A stretch of DNA of 64,000 bases from Streptomyces sp. NBC_01298 (GTDB lineage Bacteria > Actinomycetota > Actinomycetes > Streptomycetales > Streptomycetaceae), in assembly GCF_035978755.1 (NCBI RefSeq), contig NZ_CP108414.1, forward strand, positions 6,882,001-6,946,000, given 5' to 3'. This document shows, one piece after another, positions 1 through 8,372 of this stretch; within the stretch, counting starts at the first letter, position 1, and each line of letters starts with the position of its first letter. The translations under genes were made by a program, and so were the position numbers. Below the pieces are notes generated by a model. The model was not told the DNA's origin. It saw nothing but the letters and a program-made list of their open reading frames with translations, and did no database searches.

Positions 1-1801
1 TCTGGTCGGAGAACTCCGCGTTGATGTGCACGCTGTCGTAGCTGAACTGCTTGACGCCCGGGCTCGTCAGGATCTGGTCCAGGACCTGGGCGTTGCCCTG
101 GTAGACGTACGAGTAACGTTCCGGCTTCGGGAGCGACTTGACCGCCGCGTACAGCGCGCCGCCGTCCTCCAGCGCCTTCGTCGTGTCCGAGAACTCGAAG
201 TCGTTGATGTCGCCGACCACGAGGACCGCGGCCTTCTTCTCCACCGCCAGGATGTCCTTCACGAACCCGTTCACGGCCTGCGCCTGCAGCAGCCGCTTGG
301 CCTCGGACGAGCGGACCGGGGGCTGGGTCGAGGAGGTCAGGCCCTGGTCGCCGCCCTTGGAACCGAAGTGGTTGGCGATCACGAAGACCGTCTTGCCGCG
401 GAAGACGAACTCGCCGGCCAGCGGCTTGCGGCTGTCCACCCAGGCCGGGTTCGCCGGGTCGATCCGGCCGGGGGAGTGGGTCAGGGCGGCCTTGCCCTGC
501 TCCGTCACCACACCGGTCGCCGTCACCGCGTCGCCCGGGGCGCGCTCGGTGAAGGAGACCCGCTCCGGGTTGAAGAGGAACACCTGGCGGATGTTGCCGC
601 CGGGCTCGCCGCCGTCCTTCTTGTCCTCCGGGTTGACGCTCCGCCACTGGTAGGCCGGGCCGCCCGCGGCCGCGATGGCCTGGGTGAACTTCGTCAGGGT
701 GGCCTCGGCCGACACCGTGCCGTCGTTCTTGGCGCCGTTGTCGTCCTGGATCTCCTCCAGGGCGAGGATGTCGGGGGAGGCGAGGTTCTCGACGACGGCC
801 TTCGCCAGGTTGTCGAACTTCTCCTGCGGGTCGGACGGGTCGAGGTTCTCCACGTTGTACGTGGCCACCGCGAGTTCCTTCTCGGCCTGCGGCTTGGTCT
901 TCTCGGCGGCGAGGGTGCCCGCCTTGACCGTGCCGAGGGTGCGCGCCACCAGGGTGTAGCCGCCGAACTGGTTGAAGTCCAGCGGGCCTTCGGTGGGGCC
1001 GGTCAGCTTGTCGCCGACGTTGGCCACCGGGAACGGCTGCTGCGCGAGGGGCGCGAGCTGCTGGATCTGGAGGCGGCCGGTGTTCTGGGAGTCGTACGAA
1101 CCGTAGAGCGTGCCGCCGCGCTTGGTGTTGTTCTCCCAGCCCTTCACGGTCACCCACAGCTCGGCGTACGGGTCGGTGGCGCCGACCACGCGCGCGTTGC
1201 CGATCGCGATGTTCATGCCCTCGAGGGACTCGTAGTAGTCCAGGGCGTAGCGCGAGGGCTCCAGGGCCAGGCCGTTGATGCTGCCGGCGGCCGCCGCGTC
1301 GCCGTCCGGGGCGTACGCGCAGGGGACCGAGTACTCGTTGACGGAGGTGGCCGCGGGCACCGCGTTGCCGGAGGAGACCACGGTCACGACGGGCTTGGAG
1401 ATCTGCGTGACCGACTGGTTGCCGGAGGCGACGCCGCCGGGGATGTACTCGCCGACCAGGCCGGAAACGGTGACCGCGTCGCCGACCGCGACGGTCGGGA
1501 CCGAGCTGGTGAAGACGAACACGCCCTCGCTGGTGGCGTCGTCGTCGTCGGTGTCCGGGTCCTGGATCCAGAAGCCGCGCGAACCGTACGTACGGACGCC
1601 CGTGACGATGCCCGCCACGTCGGCGACCTGCTTGCCGACCAGCGGGGATATCCGGGTCGTGCCCTGGATGTCGTGGATGCGTATCGGATCGGCGGACACG
1701 GCGCCTTCGGCCGCGTCGGCGGTGCCCGCGAGCAGGCCGGTGGCCAGCGCGGTGGCGACGAGGGCCGCGACGGCGGCGGAACGGGGATGCGAGGAGCGCA
1801 T
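1..1801 (-). CDS. Secreted endonuclease/exonuclease/phosphatase family protein (ExeM-like), C-terminus beyond the window
   Basis: Reads leftward from ATG at 1801 and is still open at base 1, so about 600 residues are visible and the end is missing. Residues 1-30 form a signal peptide ending near GTADA. Residues about 35-125 resemble the OB-fold-like domain at the front of ExeM/YhcR nucleases (IHDIQGTTRISPLVG). The catalytic EEP domain starts near residue 309 with ATYNVENLD and has LALEEIQDD (about 350), ANHFGSKGGD (about 473) and VVGDINDFE (about 523), the usual metal and catalytic residues. By family it is an extracellular DNase that frees nucleotides or phosphate, which fits the PHO-box-linked phosphatase nearby. 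Substrate is inferred. Confidence 0.88.
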   Translation of the reverse strand, partial: MRSSHPRSAAVAALVATALATGLLAGTADAAEGAVSADPIRIHDIQGTTRISPLVGKQVADVAGIVTGVRTYGSRGFWIQDPDTDDDDATSEGVFVFTSSVPTVAVGDAVTVSGLVGEYIPGGVASGNQSVTQISKPVVTVVSSGNAVPAATSVNEYSVPCAYAPDGDAAAAGSINGLALEPSRYALDYYESLEGMNIAIGNARVVGATDPYAELWVTVKGWENNTKRGGTLYGSYDSQNTGRLQIQQLAPLAQQPFPVANVGDKLTGPTEGPLDFNQFGGYTLVARTLGTVKAGTLAAEKTKPQAEKELAVATYNVENLDPSDPQEKFDNLAKAVVENLASPDILALEEIQDDNGAKNDGTVSAEATLTKFTQAIAAAGGPAYQWRSVNPEDKKDGGEPGGNIRQVFLFNPERVSFTERAPGDAVTATGVVTEQGKAALTHSPGRIDPANPAWVDSRKPLAGEFVFRGKTVFVIANHFGSKGGDQGLTSSTQPPVRSSEAKRLLQAQAVNGFVKDILAVEKKAAVLVVGDINDFEFSDTTKALEDGGALYAAVKSLPKPERYSYVYQGNAQVLDQILTSPGVKQFSYDSVHINAEFSDQ

Positions 1802-1974
1802 GGGCGGGAACTCCGGTGTGTGGAGGGGGAAGCAGATATCTACGCGCGTCAATTTCCTTCGTGCCCGGCAAAGTTGTCAAGCCCTACAGGGAAGACGGGG
1901 GTTGACTGTGGGATGAACCAAAGGGGAGTGGCCGCCGGGACCGCCCGAAATGCGTCTACTCTGGGGCGCCGTAC

Positions 1975-2046
1975 GACCCGTACCCGAAGCACCCGAACCA
2001 CCCGTACGCGAACCACCCGAACCACCCGTACGCGAACCGCCCGTGC
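1975..2046. repeat. Short tandem repeat array upstream of the acidic hypothetical gene
   Basis: Variants of a 9-base unit (acccgaacc) are stacked here, and the 15-mer gaaccacccgtacgc occurs at 1995-2009 and again at 2019-2033. The array lies in the gap between the divergent nuclease and hypothetical genes and ends just before the ribosome binding site of the latter, so it probably forms part of its 5' leader. Confidence 0.75.
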
Positions 2047-2065
2047 CCGCGAGGAGAACCGCCCC

Positions 2066-3604
2066 ATGTCCGCAGACTCGCACCCCACGCTGCCGCCGGT
2101 ACGGCTGCTCCCCGACGCGGAACTGGCCCGCGACGCCCTGGCCGCCCCGCTGTTCGCCCGTGCCGTGCGCCTCGCCCGCTGGGCCGGACCGGACACCCGG
2201 GTGGACACCGGTGGCGAGCTCGTCCCCGGGCAGCTGCCCGAGGCCGTGGCCCTGCTGGGCCTCGACCCCGCCGACGAGGATTCCGCCGCGCACGCGAGTC
2301 AGGCCTGGCGGGTGGCCGTCGACACCGGCCTCGTCGAGGTCACCGAGCCGGAGGAGGACGTGGCCGACCCGGGGGAAGCGGACGGGGACGACCGGGAGTT
2401 CGGCACCGCCGAGCCCGGCGAGGATCTGGCGCTGGTGACCGGTGGAACCCCGGGCGACGTGCTCGACCTGTGGCTGGCGGCCCTGGACACCGTCCTCGCG
2501 GACGCGGCGGTGCCCGCCCTGGACGACCTCGTCGACGCCCTCGACGCGGGTGGCGAGATCGACTTCGACCAGCTCGACTGGAACCCGCGCCGCGAGGCCG
2601 ACTTCCTCGACGGGGTCCTCGCCAACCTCTACCTGCTCGCCGTGGCCGAAGGCGGCACGGCCGACGGGCCGGTGCCGCTCCCGGTGCTCGCCGCCTCGAT
2701 GGTGGTGCCGGACGACATGGGAGATCCCACCGACGCCGTCCTGGAGCAGGTCTCGGACGCGATGATGCGCCTCGACGACCAGTTCCGGCAGCTGGAGCCG
2801 ATCGGCCTCGTCGAGTTCCGCCCCGTCGACGAGGAGCTGATGGCGGAGGCCGAGGACGAGGACTTCCTCACGGCCGGCGCGGGCTCCGGGTCCGCCCCCG
2901 ACGAGGAGGACGTCTCCCGGTACGGGCTGGTGCGCCTGACCCCGCTCGGGCTGTACGGCATCCGGGCGCGCATGCTGGAGGCGGGCGTCGAGGCCCCGGC
3001 CGTCGGCGAACTCGCCGGCAAGGGCGCGGACGTCCTGCTCGACGTGGTCTCCCACTACTCCGAGGCCGCCGCCGAGGCCGAGATCGAACAGTGGCTGGCC
3101 GGCCGCCCCGTACCCGAAGCCGCGGCGGAGCTGCTCGCCGCCGCGCGCGGGGCCGACGCGGGCGGCCCGCTGCGCCGGCTGCGCTGCCAGCAGGCCCTCG
3201 CCCCGGCCGGAGCGGAGGCCGAGCCGGCCGTCCGCGCGGTACTGGACGACGCGGAGCTCGGCGGGCTCGCCCGGGTCTGGCTGGCCGAGCGCGGGGTGGC
3301 CGACGTACCGGCGCCGGACGAGGAGATGGTGTTCTGGCTGACGGTCGACACGATCGCGGCGCAGCTCGCGACGGGCGGTGCGGACGGCGGGGGAGCCGGG
3401 GCCGGGGAGGGCGCCGAGGCGGAGCTGCCGCTCCTGATCCAGTCGCTGACCGCCCATCACGCCGGGTTCTTCGAGCAGGCCTGGCGGGTGGAGCACCCGG
3501 CGACGGCCCACGTGCTGGAGGCGATGGGGCGGCTGCACCCCGACAAGAAGGCCGCCAAGGAGGCCCGCAAGGCCGCGTTCAAGGCGCGTTCCCGGGGCGT
3601 ATGA
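2066..3604 (+). CDS. Unrecognised acidic protein, paralogue of the gene at 36531-38015
   Basis: I do not recognise a named domain. The start at ATG 2066 follows gaggagaacc at 2051-2060; the open frame runs further upstream but only through the antisense of the nuclease gene. The 512-residue product is rich in Asp, Glu and Ala and has no signal peptide or membrane segment. It shares a plan with the protein encoded at 36531-38015: RLARWA near the N-terminus, a middle section with LD.W..AL.. helices, a segment LRRLRCQQAL / LRGLAFEALR, and a Lys-rich tail (KAAKEARKAAFKA versus ALAKAVRRAAFQV). The two are therefore probable old duplicates. Cytoplasmic location is inferred; function unknown. Confidence 0.75.
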   Translation: MSADSHPTLPPVRLLPDAELARDALAAPLFARAVRLARWAGPDTRVDTGGELVPGQLPEAVALLGLDPADEDSAAHASQAWRVAVDTGLVEVTEPEEDVADPGEADGDDREFGTAEPGEDLALVTGGTPGDVLDLWLAALDTVLADAAVPALDDLVDALDAGGEIDFDQLDWNPRREADFLDGVLANLYLLAVAEGGTADGPVPLPVLAASMVVPDDMGDPTDAVLEQVSDAMMRLDDQFRQLEPIGLVEFRPVDEELMAEAEDEDFLTAGAGSGSAPDEEDVSRYGLVRLTPLGLYGIRARMLEAGVEAPAVGELAGKGADVLLDVVSHYSEAAAEAEIEQWLAGRPVPEAAAELLAAARGADAGGPLRRLRCQQALAPAGAEAEPAVRAVLDDAELGGLARVWLAERGVADVPAPDEEMVFWLTVDTIAAQLATGGADGGGAGAGEGAEAELPLLIQSLTAHHAGFFEQAWRVEHPATAHVLEAMGRLHPDKKAAKEARKAAFKARSRGV

Positions 3605-3684
3605 GGCGCTGGTAACCGGCCGTTCCCGAAAGGGAGTCGGCCAACGGTGGCACCGGTCAAGGGGTCGATTCGTTTTCGCGGGTA

Positions 3685-3706
3685 GTTCAGTCGGCGTTCA
3701 CGTGCG
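3685..3706 (+). promoter_or_regulatory. PHO box (PhoP operator) upstream of phoX
   Basis: Two direct repeat units in the PhoP pattern GTTCA with 11-base periodicity are visible: GTTCAGTCGGC at 3685-3695 and GTTCACGTGCG at 3696-3706. They end 64 bases before the phoX start. PhoP-binding sites in Streptomyces are built from such 11-base units, so this gene is likely induced by phosphate limitation. Confidence 0.7.
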
Positions 3707-3770
3707 GGCGACAGCGTGTGCGCCGACGACCGCACGACAGGCGCAGCACCTCCCCACCCCTGGAGACCCG

Positions 3771-5237
3771 ATGCCGCTCAGCCGCAGAGATTTCACCACC
3801 CGCACCGCACTGGCGGGTGCGGGAGTCACGCTCACCGGAACGGTCGGCGCACTCGCCACGGCCCCCGGCGCCCTCGCCGCGGACGACGGCGCGCGGCAGG
3901 ACACCGACCTGGAACAGGGCCAGGACCAGGGTCGGGGCCACGGTCACGGGCCCGGCTACGGTCCGCTCGTCGCCGACCCGGCCGGCATCCTGGCCCTCCC
4001 CGCCGGATTCACGTACCGCGTGATCACCCACAGCGGTGTCACCGCACTCGACTCGGGCGAGAGCACCCCCTCCAACCACGACGGCACCGCCGCCTTCGAG
4101 GGCCACCGGGGCGTCACCCTCCTCGTCAACAACCACGAGCTGAAGGGCCCCCGCACGAGCTGGAAGCACCCCGTCCCGCTGACCGAGGGCCTCGTCTACG
4201 ACCCGGGCGCGGCCGGCGGCTGCACGGTCGTCGAGGTCCGGCGCGGCGGCGAGGTCGCCGAGTGGGTGGGCATCGCCGGTACGTCGACCAACTGCGCGGG
4301 CGGCTCCACCCCCTGGGACACCTGGCTGACCTGCGAGGAGAACGAGGACCTCGCCGGCAAGAACGGGATGACCAAGGACCACGGCTACGTCTTCGAGGTG
4401 GACCCGCACGACCGCCGGGCCAACCTCGACCCGAAGCCGATCAGGGCCTTCGGCCGGTACGCCCACGAGGCCGTGGTCATCGACCCGCGGCAGGGCCACG
4501 CCTACCTCACGGAGGACGCCTCCGGCCCCAACGGGCTGCTCTACCGCTGGACCCCGCCGAGCGGCTTCCGCCACGGGCGCGGCAAGCTCCGTACCCTCGC
4601 CGACGACGCCGGTGTGCTGGCGGCCGCCAAGTGCTTCGACAGCGCGGGACTGTTCGTCGACGACCTCTCGCGGGCGACGAGGATCGGGACCACCTACGGG
4701 GTGGACTGGATTCCGGTCCCGGACCGCGACGCGCGCACCGCGGCCGTGCGCAAGCAGTTCGGAGAGGCGGCGGTGACCCGCGCGCGCAAGCTGGAAGGCA
4801 TGTGGTGGGCCGACGGCGGGGCGTACTTCGTCTCCTCCTACGCCCGCGAGGAGAGCCCGGGCGCGGCCCACGACGGCCAGGTGTGGTTCTACGACCCCAA
4901 GCGGCGCACGGTGCGGCTGCAGGTCCTGCTCGGCGTGAACGCCGACCCGTCGGTGGAGGGCGGGTACGACGGCCCGGACAACATCACGGTCTCCCCGTAC
5001 GGCGGCCTGGTCATCGCCGAGGACGGCTCGGGGCTGCAGCACCTCTTCGGCGCGACCGAGTCGGGGCGCACGTACCCGCTGGCCCGCAACGAGATGAACA
5101 TGGGGACGGCCGAGGAGCCGGAGTACTCGGAGTTCACGGGCGTCTGCTTCTCCCCGGACGGGCGGACGCTGTTCGTCAACATCCAGGACCCGGGCATCAT
5201 GCTGGCCGTCACGGGACCGTGGCGGCGCGGGCGCTGA
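3771..5237 (+). CDS. phoX: PhoX-family alkaline phosphatase, Tat-exported
   Basis: The 488-residue protein begins with a twin-arginine signal (SRRDFTTRTAL, residues 4-14) and a hydrophobic stretch ending in ALAADD. The rest matches the PhoX/DUF839 family: NNHELKGPRTSW, WDTWLTCEEN, GRYAHEAVVIDP, YLTEDASGPNG, and the C-terminal SPDGRTLFVNIQDPG. PhoX enzymes are calcium- and iron-dependent extracytoplasmic phosphomonoesterases that release phosphate from organic esters. A Gly/Gln/His-rich segment follows the signal peptide (about residues 45-62). The ATG at 3771 is preferred because the Tat motif directly follows; the frame is open further upstream without a signal. The PHO box at 3685-3706 supports phosphate control. 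A strong terminator follows. Confidence 0.92.
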   Translation: MPLSRRDFTTRTALAGAGVTLTGTVGALATAPGALAADDGARQDTDLEQGQDQGRGHGHGPGYGPLVADPAGILALPAGFTYRVITHSGVTALDSGESTPSNHDGTAAFEGHRGVTLLVNNHELKGPRTSWKHPVPLTEGLVYDPGAAGGCTVVEVRRGGEVAEWVGIAGTSTNCAGGSTPWDTWLTCEENEDLAGKNGMTKDHGYVFEVDPHDRRANLDPKPIRAFGRYAHEAVVIDPRQGHAYLTEDASGPNGLLYRWTPPSGFRHGRGKLRTLADDAGVLAAAKCFDSAGLFVDDLSRATRIGTTYGVDWIPVPDRDARTAAVRKQFGEAAVTRARKLEGMWWADGGAYFVSSYAREESPGAAHDGQVWFYDPKRRTVRLQVLLGVNADPSVEGGYDGPDNITVSPYGGLVIAEDGSGLQHLFGATESGRTYPLARNEMNMGTAEEPEYSEFTGVCFSPDGRTLFVNIQDPGIMLAVTGPWRRGR

Positions 5238-5254
5238 TCCGGGAGCGGTGACAT

Positions 5255-5294
5255 GAGAAGAGCCGCCGGGGCCTCGGGCCCGGCGGCTCTTCTC
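5255..5294. terminator. Strong bidirectional terminator hairpin between phoX and the small reverse gene
   Basis: Perfect 16-bp stem (gagaagagccgccggg, 5255-5270, with its complement at 5279-5294) and an 8-base loop. It lies between convergent genes ending at 5237 and 5329. Confidence 0.85.
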
Positions 5295-5328
5295 GTCGTC
5301 TCACATGTTCGTCTGTTCGTCTGTTCGG

Positions 5329-5520
5329 TTACTGAGCTTCGGCGCGGCTGGCCGCGGCCCACTCTTCGAGGAGGAACTCGTACGCCTCGGAGGGCCACTC
5401 GCCGTCCACCCGGCTCTCGACGAGCTGCCGGATCGCCTCGTTCGCCTCGGCGGCGGACGGGCGCGCGGGGCCCGCGGGCTGGAGTGTCTGGTGCATGGTT
5501 CCAAGGCTACGGGCGGGCAC
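5329..5520 (-). CDS. Small acidic hypothetical protein
   Basis: A 63-residue protein ending EFLLEEWAAASRAEAQ, with the helical segment SAAEANEAIRQLVESR. The start is a GTG at 5520: GGAGGTGG lies seven bases upstream (5527-5534), much better than anything before the internal ATG at 5496. No domain is recognised and there is no membrane segment. It is transcribed convergently to phoX and in the same direction as the TerD gene upstream of it, separated by 78 bases, so it could be cotranscribed with terD. Confidence 0.7.
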   Translation of the reverse strand: MPARSLGTMHQTLQPAGPARPSAAEANEAIRQLVESRVDGEWPSEAYEFLLEEWAAASRAEAQ

Positions 5521-5598
5521 TGACAGCCACCTCCGTATTAGAGGTGGAACAGATCACCCGGGAAGGGCCTCCGTCGCTCCATGTGCCCGCCCACCTGC

Positions 5599-6879
5599 TC
5601 AGAGTGCCTGTGCGGCCGGTTTGACCATGCCCCGCACTGTGCGCGACTTCACAAACTCGCCCATGGCCGTCATCTCCCATTCGCCCGAGAACTGCTTGAT
5701 CAGCTTGGCCATCATCACGCCGGTCTGCGGTTCGGCGCTGGTGAGGTCGAAGCGGACCAGTTCCTCGTTGGTCGCGGCGTCGATGAGGCGGCAATAGGCC
5801 TTCGCCACCTCGGTGAACTTCTGGCCGGAGAAGGAGTTGACCGTGAAGACGAGGCCCGTCGCCTCCGCGGGCAGCCGGCCGAGGTCCACGACGATCACCT
5901 CGTCGTCGCCGGCGCCCTCGCCGGTCAGGTTGTCGCCGGAGTGCTTGACGGAGCCGCCCAGGATGGAGAGCTTGCCGAAGTAGCAGCTGTCGATGTGATT
6001 GCGCTGCGGGCCGTAGGCGATGACCGAGGCGTCCAGGTCGATGTCCCGGCCGCGGAACGCGGGCTCCCAGCCGAGGCCCATCTTGACCTGGGAGAGCAGC
6101 GGGCGGCCGCCCTTGACCAGGGAGACGGTCTGGTTCTTCTGGAGGCTGACCCGGCCCTTGTCGAGGTTGATCTTCCCGGCACCGGGTGCGGGGGAGGCGG
6201 CGGGAGCGGCGACCGGCGCGGGGGCGACCGGGGCGGGTGCCGGGGTGACGCCGGGCGCGCCGCTGGTGAGCCAGGGTGAGGCCGCGTACGTGGGCGGCGC
6301 CGGGGGAGCCGGCGGCACGGGCGGGGCTACGGGGGCCGGGGCGACGGGTGCGGGGGCGGCGGCCGCCGGAGCCGGCTCGTCCTCCACCGAGACCCCGAAG
6401 TCGGTCGCGATGCCGGCGAGGCCGTTCGCGTACCCCTGGCCGACCGCGCGGACCTTCCACACGCCGCCGCGCTGGTAGACCTCGACGACCACCAGGGCGG
6501 TCTCCGTGCCGAGCCGCGGCGGGGTGAAGGAGGAGATCACCGCTCCGCCGCCGGCGTCCCGCACGGTGGCGGTGGGCTCGATGCCCTGGAAGGTCTGGCC
6601 CGCGGCGTCCGGGCTGGCGGTGATGACGATCCGCTCGATGCCGGGCGGGACCGCACCGGTGTCCACGGTGATCGAGTCCGGTGCCGTGCCGCCGCCCGAG
6701 CGGTAGGTGACGCCGGGGCCGGACGGCTGGTTGAAGAAGATGAAATCGGCGTCGGAACGCACCTTGCCGTCGGCGGCGAGGAGCAGCGCGGACACGTCGA
6801 GCCGCACCGGGGCAGCCACGTCCACCGTCACGCGGACGGCATTGAGCGGCAGGTTGGAACCAGGGGTCATAGCGGTCAT
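5599..6879 (-). CDS. terD: TerD-family protein with two TerD domains
   Basis: The 426-residue protein holds two TerD-like domains. The first (residues about 5-160) begins MTPGSNLPL and has DADFIFFNQP and ALVVVEVYQRGGVWKVRAVGQGY. A Pro/Ala-rich linker (about 165-245) follows. The second domain is a fuller TerD copy with DIDLDASVIAYG, SVKHSGDNLTGEG, DDEVIVVDLGRLP and MMAKLIKQFSGEWEM. Acidic clusters in the second domain are the calcium-binding sites of the family. TerD proteins belong to tellurite and stress-response systems; in Streptomyces several copies exist and the true role is unclear. Start taken at ATG 6879 (MTAMTPG); ATG 6870 is equally possible and no good ribosome site separates them. 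Confidence 0.9.
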   Translation of the reverse strand: MTAMTPGSNLPLNAVRVTVDVAAPVRLDVSALLLAADGKVRSDADFIFFNQPSGPGVTYRSGGGTAPDSITVDTGAVPPGIERIVITASPDAAGQTFQGIEPTATVRDAGGGAVISSFTPPRLGTETALVVVEVYQRGGVWKVRAVGQGYANGLAGIATDFGVSVEDEPAPAAAAPAPVAPAPVAPPVPPAPPAPPTYAASPWLTSGAPGVTPAPAPVAPAPVAAPAASPAPGAGKINLDKGRVSLQKNQTVSLVKGGRPLLSQVKMGLGWEPAFRGRDIDLDASVIAYGPQRNHIDSCYFGKLSILGGSVKHSGDNLTGEGAGDDEVIVVDLGRLPAEATGLVFTVNSFSGQKFTEVAKAYCRLIDAATNEELVRFDLTSAEPQTGVMMAKLIKQFSGEWEMTAMGEFVKSRTVRGMVKPAAQAL

Positions 6880-7017
6880 GCCGGGAGAACGACCGAGGTG
6901 GCTTTGCCGTTCCCTTACTTTCACCCGGTTTCCCGGTTCTTCACTCGCGTCCCACTCGCGTCCCACTCGCGGCCCGGTCACGTGGCATCCGCGTCCCCCT
7001 CGTGTGCCGCCCGTGCC

Positions 7018-7245
7018 TCAGACGCGGCCGCGGTTGCGGGGGTGGTTCCTGGCCGTCCGTTCGTTGCCGAACTTGTAGGAGCCGGTCCAGCGCGCCATCA
7101 CGAGCTGGGCGTCGCCGCCTTCGACCTCGGCCAGGAACGCGGCGGCCCGCCCGCCGCGCAGGGTGGCCGCGGACCGGCCCTGGTGGGTGATGACGACGCT
7201 CTGGTCGCCCCGCTGTTCGTACGAGAATCCATGGGGTTTCGGCAT
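7018..7245 (-). CDS. Small basic hypothetical protein
   Basis: 75 residues starting MPKPHGFSYEQRGD and ending in a strongly basic tail (ERTARNHPRNRGRV). The middle (VVITHQGRSAATLRGG) alternates strands and the motif ARWTGSYKFGNER looks conserved-type, but I recognise no family. The frame is open a further 106 codons upstream, but that part is antisense to the divergent gene at 7403, so ATG 7245 is used. It lies upstream of, and in the same direction as, terD. A basic protein of this size could bind nucleic acid; that is only inference. Confidence 0.65.
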   Translation of the reverse strand: MPKPHGFSYEQRGDQSVVITHQGRSAATLRGGRAAAFLAEVEGGDAQLVMARWTGSYKFGNERTARNHPRNRGRV

Positions 7246-7402
7246 GGGGCCGAGGGTGCCGTCCCCGGTCGGCGGGCCGCAACGCAATTTGCCCCGGGCG
7301 GGCTCCGGTCCGGCCCCCGAGCCGCCTCGCGATGCGGTGTCAGCTCCGCCGAGTAAGATCCCTTTTGCGGTGATTTCTTGCGCTATGGAAGGGGTTTTGC
7401 TC

Positions 7403-7849
7403 ATGCCTGCTGGTGCAGCTCTTACGGCCGAATCGATCGGCCCGGTGGACGTCGCCGTGGTCGCCTTCGACGGCAATCGGTTCAACGGCGATGTCGCCCC
7501 GGCCCTGCGCGAGCTCCAGGAGAGCGGAGTGGTGCGCATCCTCGACCTCACGTTCGTCCGCAAGGAGCGGGACGGCGCGGTCTCCGTGGTGGAGCTCGCC
7601 GACTCCGAGGTGGCCGATCAGTTCGAGCGGGTGCTCGGCGAGGAGTTCGACCTGCTGAGCGACGAGGACCTGGAGACCGTGGCGCAGGGCCTCGCTCCGG
7701 AGTCCTCCGCCCTCGTGGTGGTGTGGGAGAACGCCTGGGCCACGCGCCTGGCCTCGGCGGTGCGGGAGTCCAACGGGCAGGTGCTCTTCATGGAACGCGT
7801 TCCACGGGACGGCGTCGAACGAGCCGTCGCCGCCCTGACCGAGAAGTAG
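7403..7849 (+). CDS. DUF6325-like small cytoplasmic protein
   Basis: The 148-residue protein begins MPAGAALTAESIGPVDVAVVAFDGNRF and alternates helices and strands: GDVAPALRELQESGVVRILDLTFVRK, EEFDLLSDEDLETVAQGL, SSALVVVWENAWATRLASAV, NGQVLFMERVPRDGVERAV. This is the pattern of a small conserved actinobacterial family often paired with a SHOCT-domain gene, as here. The start at 7403 is supported by ggaagggg at 7387-7394, eight bases upstream; an ATG at 7385 in frame lacks one. The next gene starts ten bases after the stop, so the two form an operon. Biochemical function is unknown. Confidence 0.8.
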   Translation: MPAGAALTAESIGPVDVAVVAFDGNRFNGDVAPALRELQESGVVRILDLTFVRKERDGAVSVVELADSEVADQFERVLGEEFDLLSDEDLETVAQGLAPESSALVVVWENAWATRLASAVRESNGQVLFMERVPRDGVERAVAALTEK

Positions 7850-7859
7850 GAGGAGAGTC

Positions 7860-8225
7860 ATGCGTCGACGCATGGGGCGCCCGGGTCTGCTGGGCGCGAT
7901 GGCCCGCACCGCGGTCGTGGCGGGCACGGCCACCGCCGTCTCGGGCCGGATGCAGCGCGGCCAGGCCGAACGCAGCGCGCAGGCGCAGGCCGCGGCGGAC
8001 GCCGAGCAGCAGGCCCTCGTCAACCAGGCCGCCGCCCAGGCGGCCGCGCAGCAGCAGGCCTGGCAGGCGCAGCAGACCCAGCAGCAGCCCCCGCAGGCCG
8101 CCGCCGCGCCGGTGGCCGCGGTCGACAGGGTCGGGCAGCTCACCGCACTGGCCGAACTGAAGGCCCAGGGCCTGCTCACCGACGAGGAGTTCGCCACGGA
8201 GAAGGCCCGGGTCCTGAACGGCTGA
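7860..8225 (+). CDS. SHOCT domain-containing protein
   Basis: 121 residues. The N-terminus is basic with a short hydrophobic part (GAMARTAVVAGTATAVSG). The middle is Ala/Gln-rich and probably coiled (AEQQALVNQAAAQAAAQQQ). The C-terminus VGQLTALAELKAQGLLTDEEFATEKARVL is a textbook SHOCT motif, a short two-helix oligomerisation module. The ribosome site aggagag sits directly before ATG 7860. It is the second gene of an operon with the gene ending at 7849. The SHOCT call is confident; the partner it oligomerises with is not evident. Confidence 0.85.
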   Translation: MRRRMGRPGLLGAMARTAVVAGTATAVSGRMQRGQAERSAQAQAAADAEQQALVNQAAAQAAAQQQAWQAQQTQQQPPQAAAAPVAAVDRVGQLTALAELKAQGLLTDEEFATEKARVLNG

Positions 8226-8256
8226 CAGGGTCCGCCGGGCCTCGTCCGCGTCCGCG

Positions 8257-8292
8257 TCGGCAGCTGGATCGGGATCCGGATCCAGCTGCCGA
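8257..8292. terminator. Hairpin terminator between convergent genes
   Basis: Perfect 13-bp stem tcggcagctggat (8257-8269) with its complement at 8280-8292 and a 10-base loop. It lies 31 bases after the SHOCT gene and ahead of the convergent aldehyde dehydrogenase gene. No U-run follows, as is usual in Streptomyces. Confidence 0.65.
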
Positions 8293-8362
8293 TCCAGCTG
8301 CTGATCCTGATCCCGATCCCGATCCCGATGCGGATTCGCATCCGCATGAGCATCCGCATCCG
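8293..8362. repeat. GATCC/GATCCCGATC repeat stretch between convergent genes
   Basis: Immediately after the hairpin, units of gatccngatcc and then gcatccgcat follow one another, including atcccgatcccgatcccgat and a small hairpin atgcggat-tcgc-atccgcat. Nothing codes here. The array looks like replication slippage of a 6-base unit. Confidence 0.55.
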
Positions 8363-8372
8363 AACGGCAGCC

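Noticed and set aside
26..2065. Upstream extension of the plus-strand hypothetical gene
   Set aside because: This part is antisense to the nuclease gene with its signal peptide and EEP motifs; the start at 2066 has a ribosome site.
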